Source: Plantago ovata
Taxonomy: Eukaryota > Streptophyta > Magnoliopsida > Lamiales > Plantaginaceae
Length of the DNA stretch: 64,000 bases
Direction of reading: 5' to 3'
Assembly (NCBI GenBank): GCA_028274465.1
Contig: CM051455.1
Span: 101,740,942-101,804,941 of the forward strand
Position 1 is the first letter of the stretch. Each line of letters opens with the position of its first letter. The translations under genes were made by a program, and so were the position numbers. Of the stretch, positions 32,357-44,239 are shown piece by piece. A model generated the notes under the pieces. It was given only the letters and a program-made list of their open reading frames with translations, did no database searches and had not been told where the DNA came from.

Positions 32357-32659
32357 ATGATGAAGGAGGACTACAAGTTGTTTGGAGAAGTTGTGACATT
32401 TTTGACACCGCGTACAACCTCATATGGTTGTATCAGAAACACCAATTTTGTTGATTCAAAGATCAAGAACAAGTTTACTTGCAAGAAGACAGTTGCTTCA
32501 AAGATCAACAACAAATTTACTCGCAAGAATCCAGTTCTTCAAAGATCAAGTTTACTCGCAAGAACCCAGTTCTTCAAAGATCAAGTTTACTCGCAAGAAC
32601 CCAATTCAAAGACTCATATCCAGTTTGCATCAGAAACACCACATGAACGCTTGTTGTAA
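32357..32659 (+). other. Small open frame of 35-bp repeats in the centre of the foldback-like element
   Basis: Units of 35 bp containing TTCTTCAAAGATCAAG and TTTACTCGCAAGAACCCAG repeat about three to four times. Because 35 is not a multiple of three, each frame alternates phrases like KINNKFTRKN and SSLLARTQFF. This frame-shifting repetition argues against a selected protein. No family is recognised. Confidence 0.35.
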
Positions 32660-33980
32660 TTTTGTTGCTTTCATAATACTAATTTTAAAAACTTTAATTG
32701 ACTGAATGTTTCAGTCCTGATATGACTACATTATTCAATTTTATATTAGTTGGCATGGTATCATATATCTCATATAGCAATTGGTGTGGTTATAAGTACC
32801 ATTGTTCTAGTTTTATGTATCCAGGTTGTTGTTTCAAGTACCCACCGTTTTTCCGTTCTAAGAACTCAAATTAAGATTGTAATGGAGAACGGTTGTTGTA
32901 ATTTTGTTGCTTTGATAATACTAGTTTTAGGGACTTCAATTGACTAAATGTTTCAATCTTTACATGAATGAAGTATTCAATTTTACACTAGTTTATTGCA
33001 TGATTTCATGACTTTACATTGCGCCTTAAAAAAGGTATAACAAAAGCTCTTAGAAGTATAACATAGAATATTAAAACCATATCATCGTTAACTCTTATGA
33101 AAATCCCTTAAAACCATAACATGACTTATTAAAAGTATAACATATAACCAGTTGGTGTCGTTATCAGTACTCTTATTGTTGTTTAAGTACATACATTTTT
33201 TTAAGTACCCACTATCCAAATCATACACTACATTTTTTTAAGTACTCTTATCGTCCAAAAACACATCACAAAAGCCCTACTTCTTCAGAATCTTGTTGGT
33301 TATTATCTTAACTCGCACTTTTTTAATCACTCGGTCTATTGTGCTTGGTTCTTTAGAATCTTTACCAACTGCAACAACAACAACTATACCAACAGCCGCA
33401 ACACCTTGTCTCTTAAATTCATAATAAGACGTGTTAAAACTATAATGTATATATTTAAAACCATATCATAGATTAAAAACAATAACCAGAACATATAAGA
33501 GTTGCACATTAAACCACTACTTAAAACCATACACAAACTTATCATTCAAAAGGCAAAAACTAATTGTTCAAATTAGAAATTACTTCAAATAACATCCAAA
33601 TAATCACTTTTGTCCAGAAAATTATTACAAATCCCACTTTTTCAAAATATTGTTGACTTTTAACGTAACTCGCAAATTATGTAGCTTTCGTTTAATTGTC
33701 CCATCTCTTCATAATCTAAAACACCAGCAGCTGCACAAGAACAATTATACGAACAACAAGGGCATCTTGCCTCTTCTTTGATCTTCTCTCCCTACAGTAT
33801 CAGAAACATCAACAACTACAGAAAGGAAAAACGCAAAACATCAGCACCACATTTAAAAGCACAAAATCACACCTTAAACCAATAACATAATCCCTTAATT
33901 ATATAGTATGATCCCTTAAAACTATAACAGTACATCATAATCCTTTCAGCAAGAAAACTAAAGTAGCATAACATTACACC

Positions 33981-33996
33981 ACCCCCCCCCCCCAAC
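33981..33996. repeat. Poly-C tract
   Basis: An uninterrupted run of about 14 C, followed by AACCCCC. In the right arm of the foldback-like element. Confidence 0.85.
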
Positions 33997-34997
33997 CCCC
34001 TAAAAACCATAACGTAAGACCTTAAATAGCATAGGAGGATATATTCAGACTTCAACAACACAAACATCAACATCTAAAAATGTACTATCACATATAATCC
34101 CTTAAAAGAATAACAGGATCCCTTAAAACCATAACAATGCACCTTCACTCTTTCAACTACAAAACTAAGGTAGGATAATGATACACCCCCTAAAAATCAT
34201 AACATAAACACTTACAAATCATAAGACGACTTATAAAAACAACAACAACAACATAGTTACGGAAGCATAAACATCACACAACCCTTAAATCTTAACAATA
34301 GGTGTTAAACTATAACATAATCCCTTAAAACGCATAACACAATTTGATATATAGGAGCGTGAATAATAATTTTTCAGAAACACAAACGAACTCAGAAAAC
34401 AAAAACACATTGCAAATAAATATAAATTAAGCAACAAAAAAACTTTAAAAAAAAACACAAAATTAAACAAACTTACTATCAACATCATCGAGAAACCTTG
34501 AAGTCTTCGTCCTTCTCGTTATCTTCACAGGAACGTTCAAATCATCTTTGGAAACTGTTGTCTTCTTAGTCATGATGATTTATCTTTAGTAAAACCCTAG
34601 ATCTCAACATGAAACTCAGTTTTAGGAAAACCCTAGATCTAAACTGGAAAACACAAATTGAAGGAGAGCAAAACGATTGAAGAAACCAATCGAAGAAACA
34701 TAGTGTTTAGAGAAATCAATCGAAGTAAGATAGACCGATCATTGATTTTTCGAAGAAAGAGAAAGACTGAGGAAGAAGAAAAAGAATTTTTGAGAGAGAA
34801 AAAGTAGATTCACGCAGTAAACACATTCAACTATGTGTTTTTCTGTCTAGCAACATGTATTTATATGCTAAAGAAAACCGGGTTTATCATAAAAACCGGC
34901 CAGCCAATCGCTCCAAATCAAAACCAGCGAGTTTTTGCAAAACCAGGCCTTTCCATAATTTTAGGAAAGGTTGGCCTCCCCATAGGCTTTAGCCTAT

Positions 34998-35172
34998 TTA
35001 TTTTGTTTACTTTTCGATGTTCAGGTTGACCTCATATTAATCACTATTTGTTGTGAAAAATATAATTTTTAAAATTATACTATTATAATAGTATATTTCT
35101 TAAAGTTATTTTTCGTTGAGAACTATTATTACTTTGATATCGAACTGAACATCGAGAAAAGCAAACAAAACC
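34998..35172. repeat. Small foldback (hairpin) element
   Basis: The left arm TTTTGTTTACTTTTCGATGT and the reversed right arm TTTTGTTTGCTTTTCTCGATGTTCAG match with few differences. Inward, the arms continue to pair around a perfect centre TACTATTATAATAGTA. The transcript of either strand would form one long hairpin of about 175 nt. No TSD seen. It could be a MITE or an siRNA-type hairpin locus. Confidence 0.55.
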
Positions 35173-38100
35173 AAAATGGGTTTCATTGAGTTTTGGAGGA
35201 ATTATTATTTTCAGAGTGACATTTTTTTAAGGATTATTGTTATTGGAAAACATTAAATAACCAGGGAACATCTACTAACAATTAATTAAACCCTTCATTT
35301 TTTGAGTTGTGATAGGGAATTTTGAATTTTCCACCAACATTTTTTATCTTTTGGAAATAAAATAAAATATATTTCTTCTGTTGTCTAAGAAATAATTAAT
35401 TCGGTCATAATCAATTGGTCCCCTAATGAACGAGTAAGAATCTTACTTAATTTAATAGTAGGAGGCTGTTCCAACAGTTTTTGGTAGACGGTTACATGAT
35501 GATGGAGTCGCAACGGCTTAGTTTCATCATAAGAAATCAACCCCTCTTACGGTCTACCAATAAGTGTATATAAGATGCCATACGTAGATGTGATATAGAT
35601 CCCGCAGAAAATGTTGGCAAGCGCTTTGTTCTCCATTCGACTTTCGTAGGTGGCCCCTGGTACATGATACATAATTTTCAAGATAGTATGGCCATTTGCA
35701 GGAACATTGGGTATCCGGAGTTGTTCATTACATTTACTTGCAATCCGAAGTGGCCGGAGATCACATGTTTCATGAAGGATAAGGGGTTGCGCCCTGCAGA
35801 CAGGTCAGATATTCTATATATTCTATGTCGCGTTTTTAAAATGAAGCTTGCATGAGCTGATCAAAGATTTGAGAACGGAAAATATATTTGGGAAGTATAA
35901 ATCAGGTAATCTACATTTTATGTGAATATTTTCATTTTTGTTATATATACGAATTTTTTTTTGTTTACTCATTTCAACTATATACATTTCTCTTGATATG
36001 CAGTTGTATACACGATAGAGTTTCAAAAGCGTGGTCTTCCGCACGCACATAAACTATAGTTGACAGACCGAGATGATCGTCCAATGAGTGTCAGCGAGAT
36101 TGATAAAGTAATAAGTGTAGAAATTCCAGACAAGGATCTTCAGCCTGAACTGTACAAGGCAGTTTCAGAGTACATGGTTCATGGTCCATGTGGAGCTTTG
36201 AACAAAAAATCACCTTGCATGGATGGTGAAAAACAAAAGGTGCACAAAGAAATTTCTCAATTCATTTAATGATAGTACAAGATTCGATGCGAATGGGTAC
36301 CCAATATATAGAAGGCGTGACACGAGTGCTTCTATTATTAAGAATGGAATTGAGGTTGATAATAGGTAAATTACTTATTTAAAAAACGCATTATGTTATA
36401 TTTGATTATCACTTTTGTTTTTCAAATTTCAAACGCAAATAATTCATGTACTTTTTCTTTGATATTTTTACTTGGTTGTAAACGCATGTTTATCGTCTCT
36501 TATAATGCCTATCTGTTGATGAAATATCAAGCACACATCAATGTGGAGTGGTGCAATTCGACTAATTCCATAAAGTATCTTTTCAAATTGATCCACTGCC
36601 TCTTTGTGGATTGATAATGAAATAAAGGATTACATGGACTGTCGATACATCTCTGCATGCGAAGCTGTTTGGCGTATTTTGGGATATGATATTCATTATC
36701 GGGATCCTCCGGTTGAGTGGTTACCATTCCACTTGGAAGGAGAACACTCTATGGTTTTCAAGGACGGTGACTACACTGAGGACTTGGTGGACAAGCAAAC
36801 AGTTAGACAGTCGAAGTTCATCAAGTGGATGTACTTTAATAAGAAGCACCCGGAAGCTCGCAAGTATCTCTATGCAGAGTTCCCTCGCCACTATGTATGG
36901 CAAGCTGATAGACGTGAGAGGAAAGAGATGGCTAGACCGAGCAACAAGATTATTGGAAGAATATATCACGTTCCACCAAGTTCGGGCCCTCTACATCATT
37001 TGAGGGTAATGTTGAATCATGTAAGGGTTGCAACATGCTACGAGGATCTTAGGACAGTTAATGGTGTGGTTTATGAAACTTACCGTGATGCGTGCTATTC
37101 GATGGGACTTTTGGCATTCATGGCATAAAAAAGGCTAACTTGTGGGGTTCCGGTAAATATCTTCGACAGATGTTTTGTATGCTTCTCATTTCCAACAGTA
37201 TGTCCAGGCCAGACCACGTATGGGAGAGCACGTGGCAGGTACTATCAGATGATATATTATATATTGTCCGACATAAGATGAATAATCCAGGTATTATAAG
37301 ATTTAATTTTAGTGTATTTTTATGTTTTCGAATTAACTTGGCTTATATTTTTCTTAATGTGTTAATTAATATTTTAAATGTGTAGATTTGGAGTTGACTG
37401 ATGATCAATTACAAAACTTTGCTCTTGTTGAGATGGAAGAGTTTCTCAAGCGCAATGGTTGCCAATTCCGAAGGATTCCGTTATTCAAGATGGTTTGAAC
37501 AATTTAATTGCCGAAGAGTTGACTTATGATAGATGTGGAGCAGATGAAATTAGAACACTTGCAGTTATATGCCTCCTTGGAGGATGAACAGAGGAATGTT
37601 TACCATACAATTATGGATGCTACTTCATCTGTTTACGGTGGAGTTCTTTTCCTGTATGGTTATGGTGGAACTAGAAAAACTTTTCTCTGGAAGACCTTAT
37701 GTTCTGCCATACGTGGAAGGGGTGAAATCGTGCTTCCTGTCGCATCGAGTGGAATTGCCTCGCTCCTTTTACCCAGGGGGCGTACAACTCACTCTAGATT
37801 CGGTATTCCATTGCAGGTGGATGAGACCTTCATATGTAACAAGATATATTGCTGAAGACAAAACTCATTATATGGGATGAGGCTCCCATGATGAATAAGT
37901 TTTGTTTTGAGACTCTTGACCGAAGTCTTCGGGATTTTTTAGAGATGCAAATGGTTGTGAGTCTAGCAAGCCTTTCGGTGGATTGGTAGTTGTTTTCGGT
38001 GGTAATTTTAGGCAGATATTGCCCGTTGTGCCCAAGGGGAGTAGACATGATATAGTTCATGCATCTCTATGTTCTTCGAAAAAAATATGGAGATCATTAA

Positions 38101-38828
38101 AGCTTATTAAGAACATGCGTTTACATGCTTTTACATGTATTTTAAAGTCTTCTATTTTATTTTATACGTTCTTCTAGATTTTGCAGTGTTATTATTTTTT
38201 GGTTTATACCGAAATCATGGAGTAAATAATGATGTATGTGATTATCTCATTTGTGTTATTGTGATGTAGTATGGTGGATCTCCAATAGAGGTTGAAGAAA
38301 TAAGGCAAATTTGCTGAGTGGTTGTTAGATGTAGGAGATGGAAATGGGAAGAGATAATGATGGTGAGGTTGACTTTGATTTGCCAGAGGATATACTTATT
38401 CGTAATGCATCGGATCCCATTGCTGCAATAGTGAAAAGCTTATATCCATCCCTCATTGACTATGTGGGTATGAGACTTATTTCCAAGACAAGGCAATTCT
38501 TGCTCCGACTAATGAGATCGTTGAGTATATCAGTGACTACGTTATGTCATTGTTACCGGGTAAATATGAATAACTTTGTGTGTTCATATACAATGTTCAA
38601 TTTTTGTTGTTGTCTAACTAATTAAGTTTTCTTTATTATATATTTTACCAGGTGATTATGTTGAGTGTATGAGTTCCGATAGCATTTCCCCTGATGAGCC
38701 AGATCATGTTAGGCGAGAAGATGTATACTCAGTAGAGTTCTTGAATACCATAAGAGCTTTAGGTGTGCCAAATCACATGATTAGACTAAAAGTTGGCTGC
38801 CCTATTATGCTTCTTCATAATATTGACC

Positions 38829-38843
38829 AAGCGGCTGAATGTT
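38829..38843. repeat. Left TSD of the LINE inserted in the Helitron
   Basis: AAGCGGCTGAATGTT here matches AAGCGGCACGAATGTT at 43834-43849 with one substitution and one extra base. Joining the Helitron at this duplicate restores the helicase order DQAAEC...GTRLIV. Confidence 0.8.
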
Positions 38844-38960
38844 TTGGAACCGAACTCAATACGTTTATTCCTTTCCAACACTACAAACCAAAGCCGATCA
38901 AATGATCCAGGCAAATCAAGTAAACATCAGAGTTACCAAGATAAAACAACACCAGCAAAT

Positions 38961-41900
38961 TTAATCTAATACTATCAGCAATCTAGCAACATGTGTGCGC
39001 AGTTTCGGATCCATCCAGCATCTATAAACGACATCATTCACTATGAGGTCGACCAATTCCGTCTGTCGCGGCTTATTCTGGAATATGATGCCATTACGTT
39101 CCATCCACAATGCATAGACGGTTTCTGTGAATGCTGTTCTGATAAGCTGTGATCTCCAGCCAGACTTTGCCATGAGCCGGCAGAGCCACCGCACCTTAGT
39201 GTCCCATGCTTTTGGTGTCCTTCGCAGGCCTGCCCATTCCATCACCTTCTTCCAAGTATCAGCCGTGTGGGGGCATGCAAAGTACAGATGTTGTAGTGTC
39301 TCCTCCTGCCCACAGAACACACAGGCGGTGTCAATATGTGGACACCATCTCCTCACTCGATCCTTAGTTGCTAGTCGCCCGTTAAGCGCCATCCATATAC
39401 AGAACTTCGCTCGGGGCTTAGCTTTATTGTTAAACCAAATCCTCTTCCATGTCACATCATCCTTCTCACCCCTCATTTCATTGTATAGGGCCCTTACACT
39501 GAATGTATCATAGTTGCGCAGGCCACACCAGTAACCAGATTGCTGCAGGTAGGGGCGTAATTTCATCAAAGCTTTCAATGTCGAGGAGCAGTCCTGGGGG
39601 AGCGTTACTTCCATCACCGCACTCTCCTTTATATAGTAACAATGGATCCACTTAACCCATAGTTTGTCAGCTTTGCTGCACACATTCCAAAGCTGCTTCG
39701 CCATTGTGCATCTATTCCATTCGACTAGGGAAGTCAGGTTCAGTCCACCGTGATTCTTCTTATCGCATACCTTATCCCAGGAGATGGGTGCTTTACGAGT
39801 AATATCAGAGGTTCCACTCCACAAGAAAGAGCGACAGAGGGCCTCAATGTGGTGTATTACCTTCTTTGGCATCGAAAATACTTGCACCAGTAATTCGTCA
39901 TAGATTGGAGCACACTTTGGATCAATTGGAATTTCCCTGCGTAGCTAAGAAGCTTCGCGCTCCAGTGTTTCAGCCGTTCCACTATCTTATCAATCAATGG
40001 CTGACATAGGCGGACAGTAAGCTTACTGGCAGCAAGGGGAACACTGAGGTATTTTACTGGGAGTCGTTCCTCCGAGAAACCAGTTAGCCGTAAGATTTCA
40101 TCTTTTGCGTTCCTCTCAACACCAGCGCAGTAGACCTTGCATTTTCGTTGGTTTACATTAAGCCCCGTCGACTTTGCAAACTTCTAGAATTGCGTCATTA
40201 GTAACTCGATTGATATGGCATCACCTCGGACAAACAGTAGCAAGTCATCAGCAAACGAGAGGTTAATAATCCCTAGTCGCTCGCACTTAGCATGAAAGTT
40301 AAAGTCCGGTTGTCGCTTAAGCTGCATCATGACTCTATGCAAGTACTCCATCATAAGCACAAATAATAACGGAGATATTGGATCCCCTTGGCGGAGCCCT
40401 CTCTTGGCCTTGAGAATGCGGGAAGGAACCCCATTAATAGAATATCTATATGAGACAGTACGAACACACCGCATAACCCAAAAAATGAACCTTGTCGGGA
40501 ATCCCATTTCCTCCATAATAGCTTCAAGTGCATTCCATTCCACAGTATCATATGCCTTCTGTATATCCATCTGTATCATGCATCTAGGAGAGACCCCTTT
40601 TCGATCGTATCCTCTGACTAGTTCACTAGCCAGCAGTATGTTGTCGTGTATTACCCTTCCCGGTAAGAACGCCGATTGGCATTCATCCACTACAGAGTTG
40701 ATTACTCGACTCAACCGTTTAGTGAGGATTTTTTAGATAATTTTATATAGCGTGGTGCAACAAGAAATAGGCCTCATGTCTTTCATAGTGCAAGCAGCAA
40801 CAAATTTTGGGATGAGAGTGACCAAAGTACAATTGACCGCCGCATACATTCGTCCTGTATGGAAGAAATCCAGAATGGCCCTCTCCACATCATGCTTGAT
40901 CACATTCCAGGCCGATTTAAAGAATCTCGCATTGAAACCATCATGTCCCGGAGCCTTATTATCCCCAATGTCCCTCACTGCTTCCCATATCTCTGGCAGG
41001 GTGACCTCTTGGATGAGTGTAAGTCTGTCCTCACGGCAAAGCTCTCTGCCTTGGCATAGCATTGAGGTCAATGCCCTCAAGTTCCGGAGCAGTTGACCCT
41101 ACCAAGTTAGAGTAGAATTGGAGCACTTCATGTTCAATATCGTCGTGGTTACTAACAAAAACCCCCTGGTCCGTTTTTAGCTTAGTAATGCCCACTTTGC
41201 TGTTCTTTTCTTTGACCGTGGCATGGAAGAACGCATTATTGCTATCACCCAGGCGCAACCAAGTAATCTTGGCCTTTTGATCCAAAATCATCTCATCTAG
41301 ATCATTCCATCGCATCACCTCTGCTAGGCACACTTTAACCCGTTCAATACATTCCACATTGAAGCGATCCTGAATTAAGTGGGTTTGGGCTTGGAGCAGA
41401 TTTGCCCGAGCTTCCACCAGCTTTCTATGTATGCCAGAGTACTCTTTAATTAGTGGTTTAAGCGGGTATTGCAATGCTTGTAATTTCCTCCACACCGAGT
41501 ACATAGCCTGTCCAGGCACGTCCCTCTCCCAGGTGTCGCGTACCGTTGCAAGGAATCTATCATGAAGGGCCATGCAATTTAAGAACCGAAACTGCTTATT
41601 TGGCCGGTGAACAGGAGGATGAAATTGAAGCCATAGTGGGCAGTGATCTGAAACACCATGCTCTAACACTGACAGTTGCACATGATGGAATTGTTGAAAC
41701 CACAAGGGATTACATATTACTCTATCAATGCGGGAGTAGATAGTTCGATTGGTCCAAGTATAGTGGTCGCCCATACTTTCCTTCTCAAATAGGTTCGCAA
41801 CATCCATCATATTAGCCAGATCTCTAAATTCCGCCTCAGTAACCGCTTGACCCCCAAGTCGATCGTCGTAAGTCAGGACATTATTAAAGTCCCCAGCAAC

Positions 41901-42302
41901 AACCCAAGGCTCATCAATATGCGCTGCCAATTCTTGTATATGGTCCCATAGTTGCCGCCGTTGTTCAAGCCGATTATGAGCATAGATAAAAGTGGTCCAT
42001 TGAATTAGGGTGCCAGTAAGGGTATAGAGGCCGCAATGTATGTACTGGTCCGTCATCTCCACACGCCTTACATCAATTTGTTGAGCATTCCATAGGATCC
42101 ATATCCTCCCATTCTCATGCTTATCATAATTATCAAGGTAACTCCATTGTCTACCAAACGTTCTTCTTATTTTATCAGCATTTTGTTTCTTTACTCTAGT
42201 CTCCAGTAAAGCAGCAACTGTCACTTCCAAATCAACGAGACGGGAGCCAATCTCTCTATGTTTTGCTGCTTTGTTAAGCCCCCTAGTCTTCCATGCTAAC
42301 AT
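38961..42302 (-). pseudogene. LINE ORF2 (endonuclease, reverse transcriptase, zf-RVT)
   Basis: Endonuclease domain: LLETRVK, VAGDFNNVL, SRIDRVICNPLW and SDHCPLWLQF are intact, but the opening motif reads WKTRGLN where the family has WN.RGLN. Reverse transcriptase: NKAPGHDGFNARFFK, then a TAA at about 40733, then QSAFLPGR, MDIQKAYDTVEW, GLRQGDPISPLLF and catalytic FADDLLLF. A TAG follows at about 40184, more stops to 39890, then a 308-codon open stretch with KPRAKFCIWMALNGRLATKDR and C..C......H..FAC, the zf-RVT signature. ORF2 nicks target DNA and primes reverse transcription. The copy is recent-looking but dead. Confidence 0.88.
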
Positions 42303-43811
42303 GGCTGATGGGTTTGATCAGGCTCCGGCTCAATCATAGAGCCCAAGACCTCAAACCCGTTCCTTAGACTTGTACCCTCGCCATTGTGGCTCACCGTTGG
42401 ATGTACGGACCCCCTACTACTTAGTCCTCCCCGCATAGGCACGTGCACATACCCAGTGGTCGTTTCATGCCCTACAGGAGCATTCTCCATCCTATGATTC
42501 CCAATAGCTCGAGGGGAAACACATCTACCTTCACCCGTCCTTCCAGCTTCAATTCCAGTCCGATCCCCCTGCGCCTGGTGCACTGTGGCCTGTACCGCAG
42601 AGGTTGAGGTATGCGACTGGTTATTGTTTGTTCCCTGCCGTCCAGAACTACCGCCGATGGCACCAGCCAGATTGTCCTGCTGCTGAACATTATTATTCTG
42701 TCTAGGCGGTCGTGCCACCCATCTCGGCTCACGCCTCTGCTGCTGCTGCTGATTGCGGCGTGGATTACCCGTGGCCTGAGCCACGCCATCCACACACTTG
42801 TGCCCAAGTTCTTGGCAACGATCACAAAACGGGGCAAGCCATTCATACTCCACACGTTGCTCTATCCGTTTGCCAAAGTTATCCCGAATAAAGATTGACT
42901 TGCGCAATTCCTTAGTTGCATCCACCTCAATCATAACACGCGCATACGATATTCGAAGTTTATGCCCCGTACATTCATCGGTGACCAGTGGAGTGCCAAT
43001 AACACTAGCTATCTTGCCCACACTTCGTTCACTCCAAAGATGCAATGGTAAGCACGGGAAAGTAACCCAGACAGACATAGTACGGAGCAGGTCGTCCTTT
43101 AGGGAGAAATTTGGTACCCACTTACGCAGAATAACCGTTTTGCCAGCAATAGAGTATGGTCCCTTCTTCATGACGTCCTCCCAATCTGTCATGTGCTCAA
43201 AACGGACGATGAAGTACCCTCATCATGGTAATACAGTTCTGGCAATTTAGTACAATCCCAATTCTTGATCATGAACTGTTTGACCGCATTCATAGACAAA
43301 TCGGCCCCCATAACAAACATGATCAAGGCATTCTCCCAGTGTTTCAACTCCGAGACAACATCCTCATCTGTTATCTCCACCTCGACCTCCCCATCCACAA
43401 TCTTGGGCGCCACAAACTGTAACCCCTTGCCCCTGTTTGGTACGCGATTGCCCCGAATGACATCAACCCATAGTTGTTGCTGCTGCATCTCCTGAGGTTG
43501 GACAATTAGTTGGTCCCGTGTTCGCGCCCCACTACCGGCGTTTAATTCATCTCGTGTCTCCTCCGCTGCAATTGGGCCGGCAGCCTCATCCGATGGAGCG
43601 ATCAATTATTTTGTTTCTGGTATCGCCCCCTTTTCCGTTTCTGCAATCATCAGATCGGCCGCGTCGCCGTCGTCCTCAGGAATCACCGAATTGGTCTCTG
43701 GCGCCAGAGATCCTTGCGCTGATACCCTAGGCGCCACCGATGTCCCCGTCTCCTTTGCTTTCGGACGGCCACGGGGTCGCGGTGGGTCGCTAGGGTTTCT
43801 CCTCGGCGGCA
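42296..43811 (-). pseudogene. LINE ORF1 (nucleic-acid-binding protein, DUF4283 plus zinc knuckle)
   Basis: Starts [20 protein letters not shown] (ATG at 43811), an AT-hook-like basic N terminus. A single in-frame TAA lies at 43606. A one-base shift near 43219 moves the frame before MTDWEDVMKKGPYSI. The middle matches the DUF4283 region of plant LINE ORF1 proteins (VWVTFPCLPLHLWSE, then ARVMIEVD). A knuckle CDRCQELGHKC follows, then a Q/R/N-rich tail. ORF1 proteins package LINE RNA. The ORF overlaps the ORF2 start by a few bases at 42296-42302, the usual tight spacing. Broken by two lesions only. Confidence 0.82.
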
Positions 43812-43833
43812 TCCTCTCAAACGCGGTTTTATT

Positions 43834-43849
43834 TAAGCGGCACGAATGT
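43834..43849. repeat. Right TSD of the LINE
   Basis: AAGCGGCACGAATGTT, partner of 38829-38843. Confidence 0.8.
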
Positions 43850-44239
43850 TGCAAGGGCACGAGGTTGATTGTGGTTAAGCTTGGTAAGCGAATCATAGAG
43901 GCCAGGATGATACATGGAAAGAACGCTGGAAATAGTGTAATCATTCCACGTATGATTCTGTCACCTTCAGATTCTACAAAATTCCCTATTAGATTCCAGC
44001 GAAGACAGTTTCCTAGCTCAGTATGTAATGCGATGACTATTAATAAGAGTCAAGGACAATCTCTTTCTAATGTTGGCCTCTATCTTCCGAAACCCGTCTT
44101 AAGTCACGGCCAGTTGTACGTTGCTTTCTCGAGAGTTACAACAAAGAAAGGTCTAAAAGTGTTAATAGTTGATGAAGATGAACAAGTGACTGGGACTACC
44201 ACCAACGTCGTATATAAGGAGGTTCTTTGCAATCTATGA

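Larger units (their letters stand above)
30322..34978. mobile_element. Large foldback-like TIR element with inverted motif arrays
   Basis: Left end GAGGCTAGCCTTTCCTATTA; reversed right end GAGGCCAACCTTTCCTAAAA. Both continue with GGAAAG.CCTGGTTTT. Each end also holds its own small hairpin (CTTTCCT...AGGAAAG). The left arm (31.1-32.3 kb) contains about ten copies of TTATGGTTTTAAG. The right arm (33.0-34.4 kb) contains about eight copies in the opposite orientation (CTTAAAACCATAA). The centre (32.35-32.66 kb) has a small open frame built of 35-bp repeats. No transposase. No clear TSD, so exact ends are provisional. The superfamily is unknown; foldback or MULE-like are the options. Confidence 0.6.
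38844..43833 (-). mobile_element. L1-type LINE, near full length, antisense within the Helitron
   Basis: About 5.0 kb between 15-16 bp TSDs, with ORF1 then ORF2 on the minus strand. The 3' end, at the low-coordinate side, is short and A-rich (GGTTCCAAAAC) rather than a long poly(A). Both ORFs carry a small number of stops and frameshifts. It is younger than the Helitron it interrupts. Confidence 0.88.
35460..44239 (+). pseudogene. Helitron Rep/helicase, decayed and split by a LINE
   Basis: The pieces occur in the family's order. RLFQQFLVDGY and GGPWYMIHNFQDSMAICR, then FITFTCNPKWPEI (35.46-35.85 kb, Helitron N domain). GLPHAHKL with the HUH metal motif (about 36.03 kb). YLLMKYQAHINVEWCN and YLFKLI (36.5 kb), where the family has YLFKY, so the second catalytic tyrosine is lost. 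Pif1-like helicase with GYGGTRKT (Walker A, G changed to R, about 37.66 kb), IIWDEAPMMN (Walker B, 37.87 kb), [11 protein letters not shown], and DVYSVEFLNTIRALGVPNHMIRLKVG. After the [20 protein letters not shown] and [10 protein letters not shown]. Stops, including TAG after HAHKL, break it. Rep normally nicks and rolls DNA and the helicase unwinds it. I could not locate this element's TC or CTRR ends. Confidence 0.88.

Noticed and set aside
32357..32659. A protein gene inside the foldback-like element
   Set aside because: The frame is made of 35-bp repeats that rotate through all three frames.
39127..43495. Plus-strand open frames across the LINE region (for example 39127-39513, 42611-43250)
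   Set aside because: Shadows of the well-supported minus-strand LINE ORFs.
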